A DNA stretch of 64,000 nt from Sacculina carcini (GCA_916048095.2 OU696571.1:10147449-10211448); one strand, 5' to 3'. Shown: positions 1-11,966, numbered from the stretch's first letter. Translations and numbers: made by a program. Notes: generated by a model not told the origin, from the letters alone.

Positions 1-1262
1 GAGTCAATAGGGAACGGAGATATGAAGGAGAAGAGGGAGAGTGGATAAGTTTGAAGACCAGACAACATACCTTATAGCGGATACGAGAAAGAGCAGGTAA
101 CCAACCGAGCTGCCGGATATGCACCGAAGTGGGGGCTTGCGGAGGAAGCCTCAGTACAAACCTACAAGGTTGATCACTGCTTGAAGTTGGCGGATATATA
201 TCAAGGGAAGATGGAAGAAGAGCGAGTTGCAATAGTCGATCTTAGACAAGATATAGGATTTAACCAGAAGACTAGCGGACTAGTTGTGTAGACTAGTTGT
301 GTTCAAGCGCACAGGCTTAATCCTAGTCTCTTTTGCCTATGTAACTCGCAAACATACATGATGAGGCAGCATTCAAAACTACCGCACGGGTAGCAGATAT
401 CCTAGCTACGCCACTGAAGCTAGATGAGCAAGAGATGGAAATAACAGCTTTAAACAACCATTTGCTGGAAGCAACATTATACTACACTAATTATACCTAA
501 CTACGTTCAACCATAAATCCATAACTCTATTGAACCATTTGTTAACCGTACATATTTGCCGTCAAACGTATCCGTCAGGCTTGTCGTGTGTATTATTCGC
601 CTGCAAGACTGTGCATGAGCTTCTCTAGAACATGCGCTCATTTTGCCAAACATCAACCGAAAACAATTGTGCATTTTGATATCTTTAAATGCGTTCCAAT
701 TCATTGCTGATGCAATTGTACGCTCAATATCCAGATTTCGATATTTCAAGAATACAAATCTTGCCGAAACTAATACGAAAAACGAATTGCCCCCGCGTCT
801 CAACTGATGTGTAATCGATATAATCTGAAGTATTTTGCAATGAACACGATCGCCGATAAAATATATGTGGCTCATATATACACGTACAACTCGCACTCAC
901 TGATCGAGGAACAATATGACAGCACCGGCACGCGCTGATCCTCATCACTCACTACCTAACCATGAGCTGAGGCCACCCCGACTCACGCTACGCGTAAAGG
1001 TCCGCTCTATGCGTAAATATGGTTCGATTGCTAGACTCACCGAACAAACAATGAATGCTTAACAGATTCACAAACACTACAATATTTCATATTTGTAATC
1101 AATACAATGTGCCAACATTAGCCCTGGTCAAGCTGGGCCAAATTTGTGTAGCATTCTACTTGGTCATCAGTTCGTTTTTGGTTGATAAGTCGATTTAATT
1201 ACATTACATTGCATAGGATTAATGTACGACAGTGCAGTGCCATTTGTATATAGGATATTTCG
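1..1262. other. AT-rich non-coding DNA with one dispersed-repeat piece
   Basis: No convincing coding region. About 335-430 resembles 43935-44035: both contain a '...CGCAA(A/T)CATACATG(A/G)TG...' block and end '...CCTAGCTACG(C/T)CACTG', suggesting an old repeat family. The rest shows nothing I recognise. Confidence 0.4.
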
Positions 1263-1272
1263 TTAGGAGCAA

Positions 1273-1627
1273 GGGCGTAGATTTGAATGCAGGCTCGGGG
1301 GATGACAACCATCAAAGTTGACTCGTTGTTGACATCAAAGTTGTTCAAAGTTGACTCAGTTGGCCAATTGCATGGGCCCTCAACCATTTTGTGTCTATTG
1401 AATTATACATATATATTGCATACCACAATAAAAAAAACATATTGCATATAATTGCATACAGATCCAATTGTCGTGTTTTGTTGATATTTGCTATGTTGAT
1501 TTTGATGACAATATACCCAATCAACTGAGCTTACCAGAATTATCGGAGGTATAATTACATATTCATACCTCCAATGCAATTTGCCGGGGGTCATATATAC
1601 TCCACCATACCCCCAGGATCTACGTCC
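1273..1627 (+). mobile_element. MITE family B, copy 1 (355 bp)
   Basis: Non-coding element starting GGGCGTAGATTT and ending GGATCTACGTCC, which are near-perfect inverted termini. The interior shares blocks with copies at 5425-5750 and 15690-16044, such as TTCAAAGTTGACTCAGTTGG and a GGGG-TATATATAC stretch before the end. The order and orientation of blocks are the same in all three. An internal duplication of the TCAAAGTTGACTC block is specific to this copy. No transposase is associated. Confidence 0.75.
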
Positions 1628-1977
1628 ATGTTCAGGAGCTATACTCAAAAGACTTCATAGCAACTATGAGCCCACTGTCAGGTTCTTGTTACTGTAAATT
1701 GTGTATGCTGTGTATTTCTTAATATTGTCACTGTTGACAGAATTAAATCGAAACGGAATGGAATGAATATCTTAATGTCGATTCCAGTTGATTTCTTGAA
1801 CTTGATACAATGCGATAACAAGGTGTAGTTCAACTAAGGTTATCACAATATTCACAACAGTTCGATTCAATTTCAGAATATAACGGCTCTTCTTGAATTA
1901 CGCTGTTGAAAGCCAGTATTTATGATGTTATGATGGCAACTCAACACGCGGCAAGCAGATAGTAAGCTAGTTTTCAC

Positions 1978-2154
1978 CTGGTCGAAACACGTGCGTTTCA
2001 AGTAGGCGCTGAGCAAGATGATCGACTTGTCCTCGTCTACATTGTCGTGGCAGTTATCACTGCTGCCGCTACTGCTGGGGACCGTTGATGCAGGTACTGG
2101 CGACGAGGACAGCACATCCGCTGCTGACTGCAGGCTGTTCACTGCCATTGAACC
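1978..2154 (-). CDS. Candidate orphan exon, Ser-rich, product unknown
   Basis: 177 bp (59 codons), open in phase 0 from an acceptor (CATTGGCAG at 2160-2155) to a donor (CAG|GTGAAA at 1978). It encodes GSMAVNSLQSAADVLSSSPV, a Ser/Pro-rich stretch, an acidic DNVDEDK, and LLSAYLKRTCFDQ. GC content is higher than the AT-rich surroundings, as in the RRBP1-like exons. It is not phase-compatible as the direct successor of RRBP1-like exon 10 and does not resemble that protein's C-terminus. It could belong to a neighbouring minus-strand gene or be chance. Confidence 0.35.
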
Positions 2155-2280
2155 CTGCCAATGTTGAACGCCGATCATGTGTTCAATGATCAAAACAGCA
2201 AACACACCTCGGAAGGAGTATGCAATACAATGAACGATATAAAATAGTCTCCTCGCACTGCAGCCGCCACCTTCAATCAT

Positions 2281-3130
2281 CTATATAAACGCTGTTGTAC
2301 CACAAGAAGTGATATAACTAGAAAGACGAACGTAATTAGACATAACCAGAACTTGAGGCATATCAGAAAACCAACATCTGAGATATCAGAAGGCAATATT
2401 TGAATCAAATCGATGCGGTATAATCGAATAAATGCGGTATAAGCAGATTCGATTTAGAGAGGGTTTATGTCAAACAATTCACCTTTAATTTTAAGTTATT
2501 GGTATCCCTGATGATTCTAATATACTTTCCAGCGACAGTGTATGAATTACTACAAAGAACAAGATACAAGGTTGAAGGTTCAGATTAAGGTTGATTCTAG
2601 ATACATTGTGACCATCGTAGAGTTGTAAAAATCAGCAAAATCAGTTGATTACTCATACACAGCGTCAAATGCTAGAAAATGTCCATTATAATGATTACGT
2701 AAAATGTCACGTAAAAAGTTTCATGATTACGTATCCTAGTTTTGGACAAATATGATCTAATTTCATTTACAAACTCCAAGTTACATTCGCACATAGTTTA
2801 GTTGCAGTTCTAAATCCTTCGGAAGGGGAAAAGTCTGATATCCCCTCTTGTCGGTCCAATGTATATTTGTACCATATTTGCCCATATTGTCCGTATCTAT
2901 CTGTAAGTTATATATACTCACATATATCTGTGAGTTTTCTAGAAATTTGTGAGTATTAAAGGATTTTTTTTCAAATTAACACAATTTCAAGTACAAAATA
3001 CTTGAAATGAAATATTCCGCGCACATAATGCCCCCAGGCCTAATTACACTGGTATGACTTGTCAGCCTCTTTGGATCATGAAAGAGCTCGAATTCTCAGT
3101 GTGAACAAGCTGAGGGATGCAAGTGGAATT
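2281..3130. other. AT-rich intergenic or intronic DNA
   Basis: No coding region, repeat with another copy here, or RNA gene seen. TTTGTGAGTATTAAAGG-type runs around 2930-2960 are low complexity. Confidence 0.5.
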
Positions 3131-3139
3131 GGTCTTTTG

Positions 3140-3186
3140 CGTGTGCGTGTGTGTGCGTGTGTGTGCATGTGTGTGTATGTGTGTGC

Positions 3187-3214
<28 letters not shown>
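3140..3214. repeat. Imperfect (TG)n microsatellite
   Basis: About 75 bp of TG with scattered GC and AT interruptions. Apparent reading frames across it are Cys/Val or His/Thr runs with no protein meaning. Shorter CA and CT runs follow at 3357-3400 and 3428-3445. Confidence 0.9.
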
Positions 3215-3218
<4 letters not shown>

Positions 3219-3589
3219 TGCATGTATGCAAGCGGTGTTGTGTGCGCGTGTGAGCATGCTGTGGGAGAACAATGCAACGAACGCCATTTGAACTGGCAGC
3301 AAACGTCATGGCGAGGTGTCGAATTGCAGCCATTGAACGGCAGCACGACCCACACACAGACCTCGACACACACACACACACACATACACATACACATAAT
3401 CGCTCTCTCTCCCTGCGATCGTGCGTCACTCTCTCTCTCTGTCTCTGCTTACTACTGCCGATCACTCACAGGCGACGAACAATGATGACGATGCTGGAGG
3501 AAAGACTCAGTCTAGCGCCGATGGAAACACGACACCGCCAGAATACCAGCACGTACAATCATAAGCTCACCACACATACTCATACACAC

Positions 3590-3646
3590 TAACATGTACA
3601 CACACACATGTACACACACACATGTACACACACACATGTACACACG
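3590..3646. repeat. 14-bp minisatellite, about four units
   Basis: The unit CATGTACACACACA repeats about four times with almost no divergence, which suggests recent expansion from a CA microsatellite. Confidence 0.85.
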
Positions 3647-3659
3647 GCGAGACGGACGT

Positions 3660-5424
3660 TGTCGTCATGCAGACGCGTCTCAAAGTAAAGAAGTAATATA
3701 CTCGCTTTAGGGTATATCTTCTGAAGTAAACAAAAGTAAGCGATAAAACAGTGATCAGCAACGTTTCAATTTCCCTGAGTCACCACTTCATAACAAGTCA
3801 GCTCTTCATTTTCTACATCAGTGCGGAGAAATACAGTAGTTTCATTTGCTACACCGAATTCAATGTAAATAAGTTACTAGAAAAGAAAGTAAACGATTGA
3901 GGATGGATAAAAGCGCACATTTGTCCTTCTGCCCGGCCTCTGATTTCCCAAATAACCCCTCCATTCCCCAGTTGTGTGGAATTGCCGTTATGTTACCGAC
4001 CATTACGTTCAACGGAGTATGCTCATATGGTAAAACAATTTACGTTACGGAGTATGCTCTACCTTAATAATAGTGAAGTATTCTCGTAAGGTACAACATT
4101 CGAGCTTCGTTCACAGTGGTATATTAACAAATTACAAGCTATGATAATTCAATAAAACATTTATTAAACTATAATTAACGAATGACTGTTCAATGCACTT
4201 CTGATGCAGATGGTGAATACAGCATACCACCGATTGCTCGAGCGTGTCATGTCGTGAAACGTAATCTGATAAAAGTTCTTCCCCAATAATCCTCTATCAG
4301 TCGTGTTGGGAATATTTCTCTATTCATGTTTTCCTTCAATGCTAGGCATGCTTGTTTTTCCTTCAGCTAACCATGACACTCAACCCATCATCCACCGGCA
4401 CAAACTGTCGAGATGTGCATGTGACGTGCATACAGTCACAAGATAAAAATGAGCAACCTCCTTCCATATCGCAGCGAACGCATGCTTATGTTTCCACATG
4501 ATCTTATGGCTTGTGAAGCACAGTAATATGATATATACGACAGCAGAATCATGTACAGTATGACTGTAAGCCAGTGGTTCTTAACTTTGTCCAGTGGTCT
4601 TTTCAAATCAATAGTCAACACTTTTCAAATCAATAGTCAGTCCCCGCACCTCCCTGGATTCTGGAAAATTATATGAAAACGATTAAAATACAAAACACAC
4701 AATGCCAAAACATTTTCATTCAATACTCATTCATACAGTTCAAAGTTAATCTAAGAGGAAAAAGCAAAACTCTTTCCAGGAAGCATACGTAAAACTTATA
4801 TTGTCTTTAATTTTTCACAGGAAAGAGAGAACAGAAAGAGTGACTTTGTTGCAGCGAATAATAGAGCGAATAATAGAACGAATAATAGAGCGCGGAAGCA
4901 AACAATGATGTCAGATTGTGTCAACATGGTGTTCATGTAATTAGGATGAGTTGTCGTTGTATGCACTTCCCAGTATAATCGACTTCGATATGATATCCAA
5001 CGGCGCAATGTAATAGGCATGAAATGACACACACCACATCACAAACCGAACTCTCGAGGCTACACAATGTTAATAAGGCAAAAAAACTGAGAAACATTGG
5101 TCAAAATTCAGACACAGAAGTCGACGATCTCATTCAGCAATACTACATTGGAATCATGCAGTACAGGACAAAAGTGTGAGCGACACACCGGTATAAACAG
5201 CAGAATTTACAGCTGGCACACCCAAGACGTTCTAGAATTTCACAATATATCATAAATACCAGCGGGCCGAGCAGAGACCACTGCAGCTTTGTAAACAACA
5301 GATAAATATTGCACGACCAAGAAGAATTTCATCAAATTAACTTCAATATTAATTATTATGTTCTTGTTTTCAATATTACCTATGCATATGTATATCTATA
5401 GTGTGTGTTTTCAGCTGAGAGCAA
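3660..5424. other. AT-rich DNA with a partial hAT-type terminus
   Basis: No coding region. CAGTGGTTCTTAACTTTGTC at 4573-4592 is typical of a hAT-family terminal repeat, followed by a tandem copy of CTTTTCAAATCAATAGTCA (about 4602 and 4622). No matching second end or 8-bp duplication was found, so it is probably a truncated non-autonomous element. Confidence 0.35.
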
Positions 5425-5750
5425 GGGAGTAGATTTATGTCGAGGCTTGGGGGGTGATGAAAGACATTATACATTATTGTTCAAAGTTGACTCAGTTGAT
5501 AAATTGCATGGGTCACTCAACCATCTTATGCCTAGTCAATTAGAACACACCCCGATGAAAAGTATATTGTATATAGTTCAATACACCCAATTGTCGTGTA
5601 TTGTTACATTTTTGCTCTGCTTATGCTTTGATGACAATATACGTAATGCACTGAACTCAGCACAATTATCGGGGGCATGATGACATATTCATACACCCCA
5701 GTCAATTTGTCGGGGGTATATATACCCAATACCCCCCAGGATCCACGCCC
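5425..5750 (+). mobile_element. MITE family B, copy 2 (326 bp)
   Basis: Starts GGGAGTAGATTT and ends GGATCCACGCCC (inverted termini with three mismatches). It shares the CGAGGCTTGGGGGG, TTCAAAGTTGACTCAGTTG and AATTATCGGGGG blocks with the other two copies. It lacks the 5' internal duplication of copy 1. Confidence 0.75.
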
Positions 5751-6920
5751 ATGGCTGATATAGCTCATTTCGACTGCTGCACGCTCGCCGAAAAAAATCC
5801 AGAAACAAGTTTGCCCTTCTTTTGTTCCAATTATATTTTTTCCATACCGATTAGTGTATACTATGAATTAACCGGCCAACTTAAACACGCTCTACACCCC
5901 TTCAAACCGAGATCGAGATCACTATGATACCAGCATAAAATAGCATGACGAACATGATGAGCCCGTCTAAGCTAAGTTTTTTTAGAAAATTGTTTGAAAT
6001 GTTTTGGCAGATGATGAATCATACACTATCATACACTAGTGTACAAAATTACATTTTGTCTCGAATATTCGCATTTTTAAAACGTAAATTCGCGAAGTTA
6101 AAGTCTTGGAAGACATATGGTCCGATTTCCTAAGCAGGAATGAACCAACATTGTTTTTATTTTGTAACCAAATATAATTATGTTAGGAATGAAATCAATC
6201 TTAAGACGTGATACAATATCACTAAACAATAGTTTAGTGGCAAGACAAGAAGAACACGACAAATGCATGTGATTTGGACAATCAAGAGTTGGGCTAATAC
6301 TTATATTTACTATACATATTTTTTTTAAACTGCGTTAAATGATGGCTGGAAAATATAAAGTGATATACAAAAGCGGCCGTGATTTTTTCAAGTATATAAA
6401 TACTGAAAGATCAACCAAGTCTTTTGTAGCCTTTTATAAGCAGCTTGTCGCATGGTGCTTGAGAGTGCTGTTGATCTCACCAATTTGGAGAAGGTACGTT
6501 CTGAGGGAGAATAAATTTTTGAAGAGGAAAAATCAAATTAGATGGAAACACCTGGCTTATGGAATACAAACTTCACACTGACCTGCTCCAATAAAACACT
6601 TCACACTGACCTGCTCCAATAAAACACTTCACACCGGAACAACCTGTTGCACACGAGATACACTTGGCACCGGGACGCAACCCCACCTGACACGACTCTG
6701 CCAAATCACGACAAGAGACAAGCTGAGTTGCGGACGAACGTAGGGCGGAGCCAGCCAAAATCTACACCGCCATTGGACAATGAGATTTTATAGGCGGGGC
6801 TTCAATAGAGATGTGACATCAGCGCGTGTATGTAATTCAACACCGTAGGTGGCATTGAGGTATTTTGTGAGGTTCGGGCGGTGTTACTGCATTGAGCAAA
6901 TGTGAATGCACTATGTGTGT

Positions 6921-6960
<40 letters not shown>

Positions 6961-7199
6961 CGATCATCACGGTGCAGGAGATTGGTTGTCACGGCAGCGT
7001 TTGATGACAGCATCGCGTAACGACTGATTTCACTAACGAGCGCCATCGCTCACAACCACCACCTTACCACCGTCCAGCCGACGTCAAATTAGTCAAGACT
7101 ACGTGGTTGCGAGATTGTTAGCGTCTCGTTGCTCGGCAATTTACCCAGCTGAAGCATGCTGATACACCGCTGTGTTGTATGATAGTGATTGGGCGAGCG
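5751..7199. other. Repeat-poor DNA with small tandem duplications
   Basis: No recognised gene. A 29-bp unit (CTTCACACTGACCTGCTCC...) is tandemly repeated at about 6571-6630. A (TG)n microsatellite lies at 6913-6957. The segment 6640-7060 is somewhat GC-richer but shows no exon-like frame with splice sites. Confidence 0.4.
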
Positions 7200-7506
7200 C
7201 AAAGCTAATGCAAAGCTAATGCAAAGCTAATGTGGTCCTGAAATTTTACCTGTCGAGTGTTGATAGTGAACAACATCTTGTACGAAAAACTTCGGTTCCT
7301 CCGGTTTAGTGATTAGAATAATATTTCGTTTTTTATTATATACTAAAAGTTGGTATTTACTATCGATATGATGAAATATAATTGCATCTGTTCTGACGAA
7401 TATTTGATCATAATTGCATCCAAATGCATCAAGCAGGCGCACGAAGATGGGTAACTACCGTATGATACCCTTAGATACCCTTAGATACCCTTAGATACCC
7501 ATAGAT
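7200..7506. repeat. Two short tandem arrays
   Basis: GCAAAGCTAAT repeats three times at 7199-7231 and ATACCCTTAG about four times at 7465-7506. The second is superficially telomere-like (GGGTATCTAA on the other strand) but the period is 10 bp. Confidence 0.8.
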
Positions 7507-8910
7507 AACTACAGTATGGGTTGTGAGTGTTGTTTAATTGGTTTGATCAAATCGCTCCAAGCTCTCAATTCTTGTTCCAATTCCACTGGCTTCCCATCAT
7601 TCCTAGGATTCATTTTCGGCTGTGTTGTCTCATATATAAAATTCTGCACAATAGCTCTTCCCCGTCCTATCTTTCTGATCTTCTAGTTTCTTCTAATGAC
7701 TTTAATTCTCGTGTTCATCGTCCTTTATCCTGTCCTCGCGCTATCAACGAGTCACCTTGGTCCGCAAAATCCTTTTCTTTCTATGCGCCTCGGGTCTACA
7801 ATGATCTTCCCTCCTCAATCACTTCCTCTTCATCCTTTAGTAGGTTTTCCTCCTCACTTCGTAAATATCTTTTTGCTAAATCTTTTGATCCCACTTCTCG
7901 CACTCTTACACCTTACGCTTCCCTATGACTCTAATTTACAATTACTTATGTTTTTACTTATTTTCATTTTATTTATCTCCATTATTATTGAAAAAAAAAT
8001 TTCCTTTCTGTGAATTTTCTACTTCTTTTCTCACATCTTGATGTCGTGTACTGTTGTTGTTGTTGTTGTTGTCTCTTTCGCGCTTGTTTCTGTGTGAGCG
8101 CTATAAAAATACATTGTTGTTGTTGTTGTTGTTGTTTGATCAAATCGCTCCAAGCTAGGTACACGATTAATTGGATTTTAGGGAAGATAGGATCATGCAT
8201 ACATGCACATCATATTTCTATTTTCGGGAATTAACACAAATTGTTCAAATGGTGTCTGTATTGTCAAGCTCAAAAAGTTGAAGGAATTCAATGTGAAGTC
8301 AAATTTTCCCAGAAAAACATATCTGATGGGAAGAGCATGTTTTGCGTTTAATATGCGAAAAACGTGTCCGCTGGGCACAAGTCGCAGTTCGATCGATACA
8401 ACAAATCGGCTGCTCATTCGATAAACATCAAACGCGACAATACATGCATAATCAAATAATGGGAACATTGTGCCTCGAAGCAAAAGTGCAAAATGGCACC
8501 CCTACAGTGGCATTCCTAACATGAACATATCGAGTGTGGTTCCTATTGTTTCGCAGATCCCCGCATATTTTTCCTTAGCCCACCTCAACCCTCCTCGAAA
8601 AAATCTTGGCGCCGTCACTGCATTCCGGAAGGGCCGAATCAAGGAAAAACTTTTGTCACGTACTACGAAAATTTTACCTACCTAAGGGTGGCTGCCCGAT
8701 GTAATGTCGCTGGATTCATGCTTAAAATGCAAATAATCTATGAAAGAGTCCAAGGTTCACATATATTAAAATTTAATAACATATTTTGGGGCTTTTGACA
8801 ACATATTTGTCATTTTTCGTCACATGATAAAAACATGAAACGCCAAAAATTATCACAAAATTCCACCTCTAGGGCGCACCGGCCTGTCAGACCATATGGC
8901 GCCCACCGGT
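7507..8910 (+). repeat. Dispersed repeat family A, copy 1, split by a LINE
   Basis: 7507-7563 and 8134-8910 together match 21215-21990. Shared blocks include GATCAAA(T/C)CGCTCCAAGCTAG, CTGATGGGAAGAGCATGTTT, TCGATCGATACAACAAATCG and a final ...ACATGATA(A/G)AAACAT. A third partial copy is at about 16270-16440. The family is unnamed to me; it has no intact reading frame. Confidence 0.75.
7564..8133 (+). pseudogene. 5'-truncated LINE 3' end (CR1/L2-like), 23-bp target duplication
   Basis: 570-bp insert flanked by a perfect 23-bp direct repeat (7541-7563 = 8134-8156, beginning GTTTGATCAAATCGC). It encodes the tail of a reverse-transcriptase protein: HWLPIIPRIHFRLCCLIYK, then PSYLSDLL, then APRVYNDLPSSI and the final SSLRKYLF. 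These are hallmarks of the region after the polymerase domain in CR1/L2-type LINEs. It ends in (TTG)n, the element's 3' tail. The catalytic domain is absent, so this copy is dead on arrival. Confidence 0.85.
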
Positions 8911-8964
8911 CAAGGAAACACGATGAAACAGGATGATACAAAAATACACACATCTCATGTCATT

Positions 8965-9790
8965 CTTAAGTCAATGTAAATATATAGTAAATAAATTGAT
9001 TGACATTGATCGTAAAAAGTGAAGAAATACATCATGCTTGATTTGGTGTAGAAAAAGCGCTAAACGCAATAGTTCAATGAGAGAAAACATACGACCATCA
9101 AAAACGACAGCGGCGATCTGTCCAATAATCTCGTTAATAGAATAATTTCGACCAAACAATCGGCGACGGCTCAATTCATGACTAGGCATTGCACCAAGAC
9201 GTGTCGCACGAAGAAAGATGCGGTACATGCACCGCACACAGGCTGTTTGTCCAAGCAGTGATGATGGGTGCAGTGATGATGGTGATGTGAGTGGGTGATG
9301 GTGGTGCAGTGATGATGGGTGCTGTGCAGGTGGTGATGGGTGCTGTATGTGTGACCCACACGAAGTCGGCACAGCGCCACCTCCTCAAATCTCTTCCGCG
9401 ATAACTGCACGTCCAATGTCCTATCTCAGGCTTTACTGCTTTTAGCTTTTGAGGACCACTTTCATCCCAAACACGCTGCCACCGCAAACGAATAAATTTA
9501 TGAATAATTTGATTTGTGTCCGAAACCGGAACGGGAAAATTAAAAAAATGGGAATAATATGTGCGGGCGGCAGCGCGCTTTGCGACCCTGTCAGCCCGCT
9601 CATTACCCACAATACCAACGTGGACCGGAATCCAGCACAATACTACGCGCTTGCCCTGCTGATGAAGCCGGTTATGCATTTTGTGAAAGCGCTGTATAAA
9701 TGAGTGAATATTAAAGTTTGAGATGAATGATATTGCACTTAAAGTGTCCGAGAGAATATATAAAATGATATCTACGTCATATCGATCATT
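8965..9790 (-). pseudogene. LINE remnant with RNase H domain (I/Jockey group)
   Basis: On the minus strand, from about 9785: SDTLSAISFIS, then KRVVLCWIPVHVGIVGNERA, the RNase H end typical of I-type LINEs (Trp/Pro/His-Val-Gly then Asn-Glu-x-Ala-Asp). The C-terminus continues in shifted frames: LRVGHTYS, a Cys motif (PVCGAC), then LSRRRLFGR near 9177. An imperfect minisatellite (9250-9355) is inserted in the C-terminal part. Reverse transcriptase is missing. Confidence 0.75.
9250..9355. repeat. Imperfect minisatellite inside the RNase H-bearing LINE
   Basis: Repeats of GTGCAGTGATGATGGGTG-like units (plus strand). On the coding strand it reads as His/Thr-rich peptide and stays open in more than one frame. 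Confidence 0.7.
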
Positions 9791-10168
9791 CTTCTATTCG
9801 CTATGGAAATATCTCTTTTCTCTTTCTTTTGATCCGTTTACACATTCACTCACTCCTTATACTTCTATTTAATCTCTCACGCCAAACCTCTGCGACATTT
9901 CATTATATCTGTAATATTTTTAGTTTGCAGTTCTCTCACTGATCCCACTTCTGTATACTATTGACATTATCACCATCACCACACAGTCTTGTTTGTTCCC
10001 ATGTTCTTTTGCGCTTTGAATTGTTTCTTAATGTTCACTCTTGCACTTTTATGACTTGTTCTGTGTGCACATTTCTACTTGATATTATTTTACTCCCCTT
10101 AATCTGTTTCATCTCGCGCTTTTGTCAGTGAAATGCATTATAACAAATATATATTGTTGTTGTTGTTA
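9786..10168 (+). pseudogene. Second copy of the CR1/L2-like LINE 3' end
   Basis: Similar to 7850-8130: shares ...TATGGAAATATCT..., CTTTTGATCC, CACTCCTTATACTT and ends in ATATATTGTTGTTGTTG. It covers only the last codons and the 3' untranslated tail. It abuts the minus-strand RNase H LINE head to head. Confidence 0.6.
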
Positions 10169-10302
10169 AAAGAACAAGGATAAATCAGAGAGCAAGACAG
10201 CGTGAAGTGGAGCGTTGGAAGAATAATGTATAACAATTATCATCCCTTATGAAATTTCACATTTATATCGTGAAGTCGCCAGGCGTTATCAAGTGATGGG
10301 TG

Positions 10303-10880
10303 CAGAGCCGTCTTATGACCCCGAAGGTAATAATTGGGGCTCCATTACAAATATAGCACCTTTATTGGACTCTGTGGTGTAGTTGTAGCACCCTCGTCTC
10401 ACAAGAGGGAGGTCAGTGGCTCGAATCTCGGCGGAGGAGAAAAACATTTGGCGAATTCTATAATCCAACAGCCCCTGCCCACCCAGCAGTAAATGATGGA
10501 ACCAGCTATCAGTCATGTGTTGTGCCATGCATTCTGGGGAGGTGGCCCTCTCCAATATGTCTTCCGTCCTTGTGGCACCATAGCGTCGAGAGGGTCGACT
10601 CTGCGGTGACAGCGAGCTGTACGAGACAGACCTGTGTTCATAAGCTTCGGCTTCTTCCCGTGTAGCAGCTGTCACTTAGGCCTTTGACCTTCTTTAACGT
10701 TTAACCTTTATATTAGAAGTACGACTTTAGAAAAACGCATTCGCGAGCATCTCCTTGGTCTCCTGGGGAATTAGGGTACATTTATGCACTACTTTATGAT
10801 ATATTTCAATATCATGCGTGAGGTAACGGGGCCCCTCAATACTTGGGGTACCCCCGGGGGATGTGGGGAGAGTTGCTACG
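10303..10880 (+). repeat. Repeat family C, copy 1 (hAT-like end CAGAGCCGT), interrupted by a SINE
   Basis: 10303-10365 and 10704-10880 match 11967-12190: both carry TATGRCCCC-AAGG(T/C)AATA, CATTA(C/T)AAATA(T/C)AGCACC, GTGAGGTAACG(C/G)GG(T/C)CCC and ACTTGGGGT blocks. The start CAGAGCCG resembles hAT ends and the MITE at 12861. The right end of this copy is unclear. Confidence 0.55.
10366..10703 (+). mobile_element. tRNA-derived SINE (338 bp) with 8-bp target duplication
   Basis: Flanked by ACCTTTAT on both sides (10358-10365, 10704-10711). The head 10368-10440 is tRNA-like: GTGGTGTAGTTGTAGCACC (A box), CTCACAAG at the anticodon position, and GGCTCGAATCTC (B box). The anticodon stem is poorly paired, so it is a SINE head, not a working tRNA gene; a tRNA-Val origin is possible. 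The body carries a CCCAGCAGTAAATGATGGAACC segment. Confidence 0.7.
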
Positions 10881-11348
10881 TCTCTGTCTGGGTTATTTGA
10901 TTTAACCTGCGAAAAACCTCACATAAGACCATATATTACAATTTTAATATGGTCATGGGCAGAGGCCCCTTTTACATAATCCACTATCATTTTTGCAGTG
11001 TTTCTCGCTTTCAGTTGAACAACAAATCATTGACTAAATTTGTTTTGTTCTCGATATCTTCCGGTATCTTGCACTTGTATATTTTTGTAGGGATATTTGG
11101 TAAGATACGAGATATAACTTGTTCACACACACACAGTTGGTATTGGGCGTAGATAGCATGTATATCATGTATTAGACGTATAATAGAGTATCACACATGT
11201 TCGCTCATGACGAGCAACGATGACGTCATCAACGCGCGTTCGCTCGCGATTGTTTGTTGCGAGCTCCTCTTGTTTTTTCCCCGCACAAATACACCCTTCC
11301 ACGGCGCCAACCACCCGTCTAGCTATTGTAACGGCCCGCCAGCAAACG

Positions 11349-11349
<1 letters not shown>
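10881..11349. other. No gene recognised
   Basis: Contains a CRE-like palindrome GATGACGTCATC at 11219-11230 within a CpG-containing stretch (11200-11340). No transcription unit can be tied to it. Confidence 0.3.

Positions 11350-11436
<87 letters not shown>
11350..11436. repeat. Pure (CA)n microsatellite, about 43 units
   Basis: The longest pure dinucleotide array in the window. Derived CA and TG arrays follow to 11480 and at 11560-11578. Confidence 0.95.
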
Positions 11437-11441
<5 letters not shown>

Positions 11442-11966
11442 ACACCATAAACACACACAGACATATACACAGACACACAAGCATATTTTCGCTTTCAACA
11501 TGTGCGCAATCATCGGCTCATCTGTGTCTACTGAATAATCCTGGCAAAACCATCGGTCGTGTGTGTGTGTGTGTGCAAGTGTGCGTCTGTCACAGCAGGG
11601 GTGACAATCTGCGGGAGAGAGCAGCTTCTGACACACATGCGAACTCTGCCAGCCGACATCACCATCTCGTGTGTGTCACCATCTCGAATATGCCCTCTCC
11701 TCGTCTAGTCATTCGTTCCCTTACATCACTATTGCGTGTGTGTGTGTGTGTGATCAATGACTTTTGGATGGAGTCGTCAGATTGTCGACACGACGTGATG
11801 TGTTGGGGCAATTATCCACACCCTTGCTCAATAACTGACAGAGGACCAAGCGTATCAGAGGACTATTTCTGTAGTGTCCAGGGTCGATGTGTATTGCCTT
11901 GACCAGGGTGAAGTTGAGGGTGCATTTGGCAAGTTTTTACTCGCTCTGAGTCTCAATAAAGCTCGT

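Noticed and set aside
3059-3592. Several open frames of 60-130 codons across the CA/TG region
   Set aside because: They are Cys/Val or His/Thr dipeptide runs from microsatellites, open in several frames and on both strands.
7465-7506. Internal telomere-like repeat
   Set aside because: The unit is ATACCCTTAG (10 bp), not a known animal telomere repeat.
10368-10440. tRNA gene (Val-like)
   Set aside because: A and B boxes are present but the anticodon and acceptor stems do not pair; it sits at the head of a 338-bp element with a target duplication, so it is a SINE.
11219-11230. CRE promoter at GATGACGTCATC
   Set aside because: An isolated palindrome with no attached transcription unit; kept only as a note in the region entry.
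11207-11902. 231-codon plus-strand open frame
   Set aside because: Held open by the (CA)n array; no domain, no splice context and no codon structure outside the repeat.
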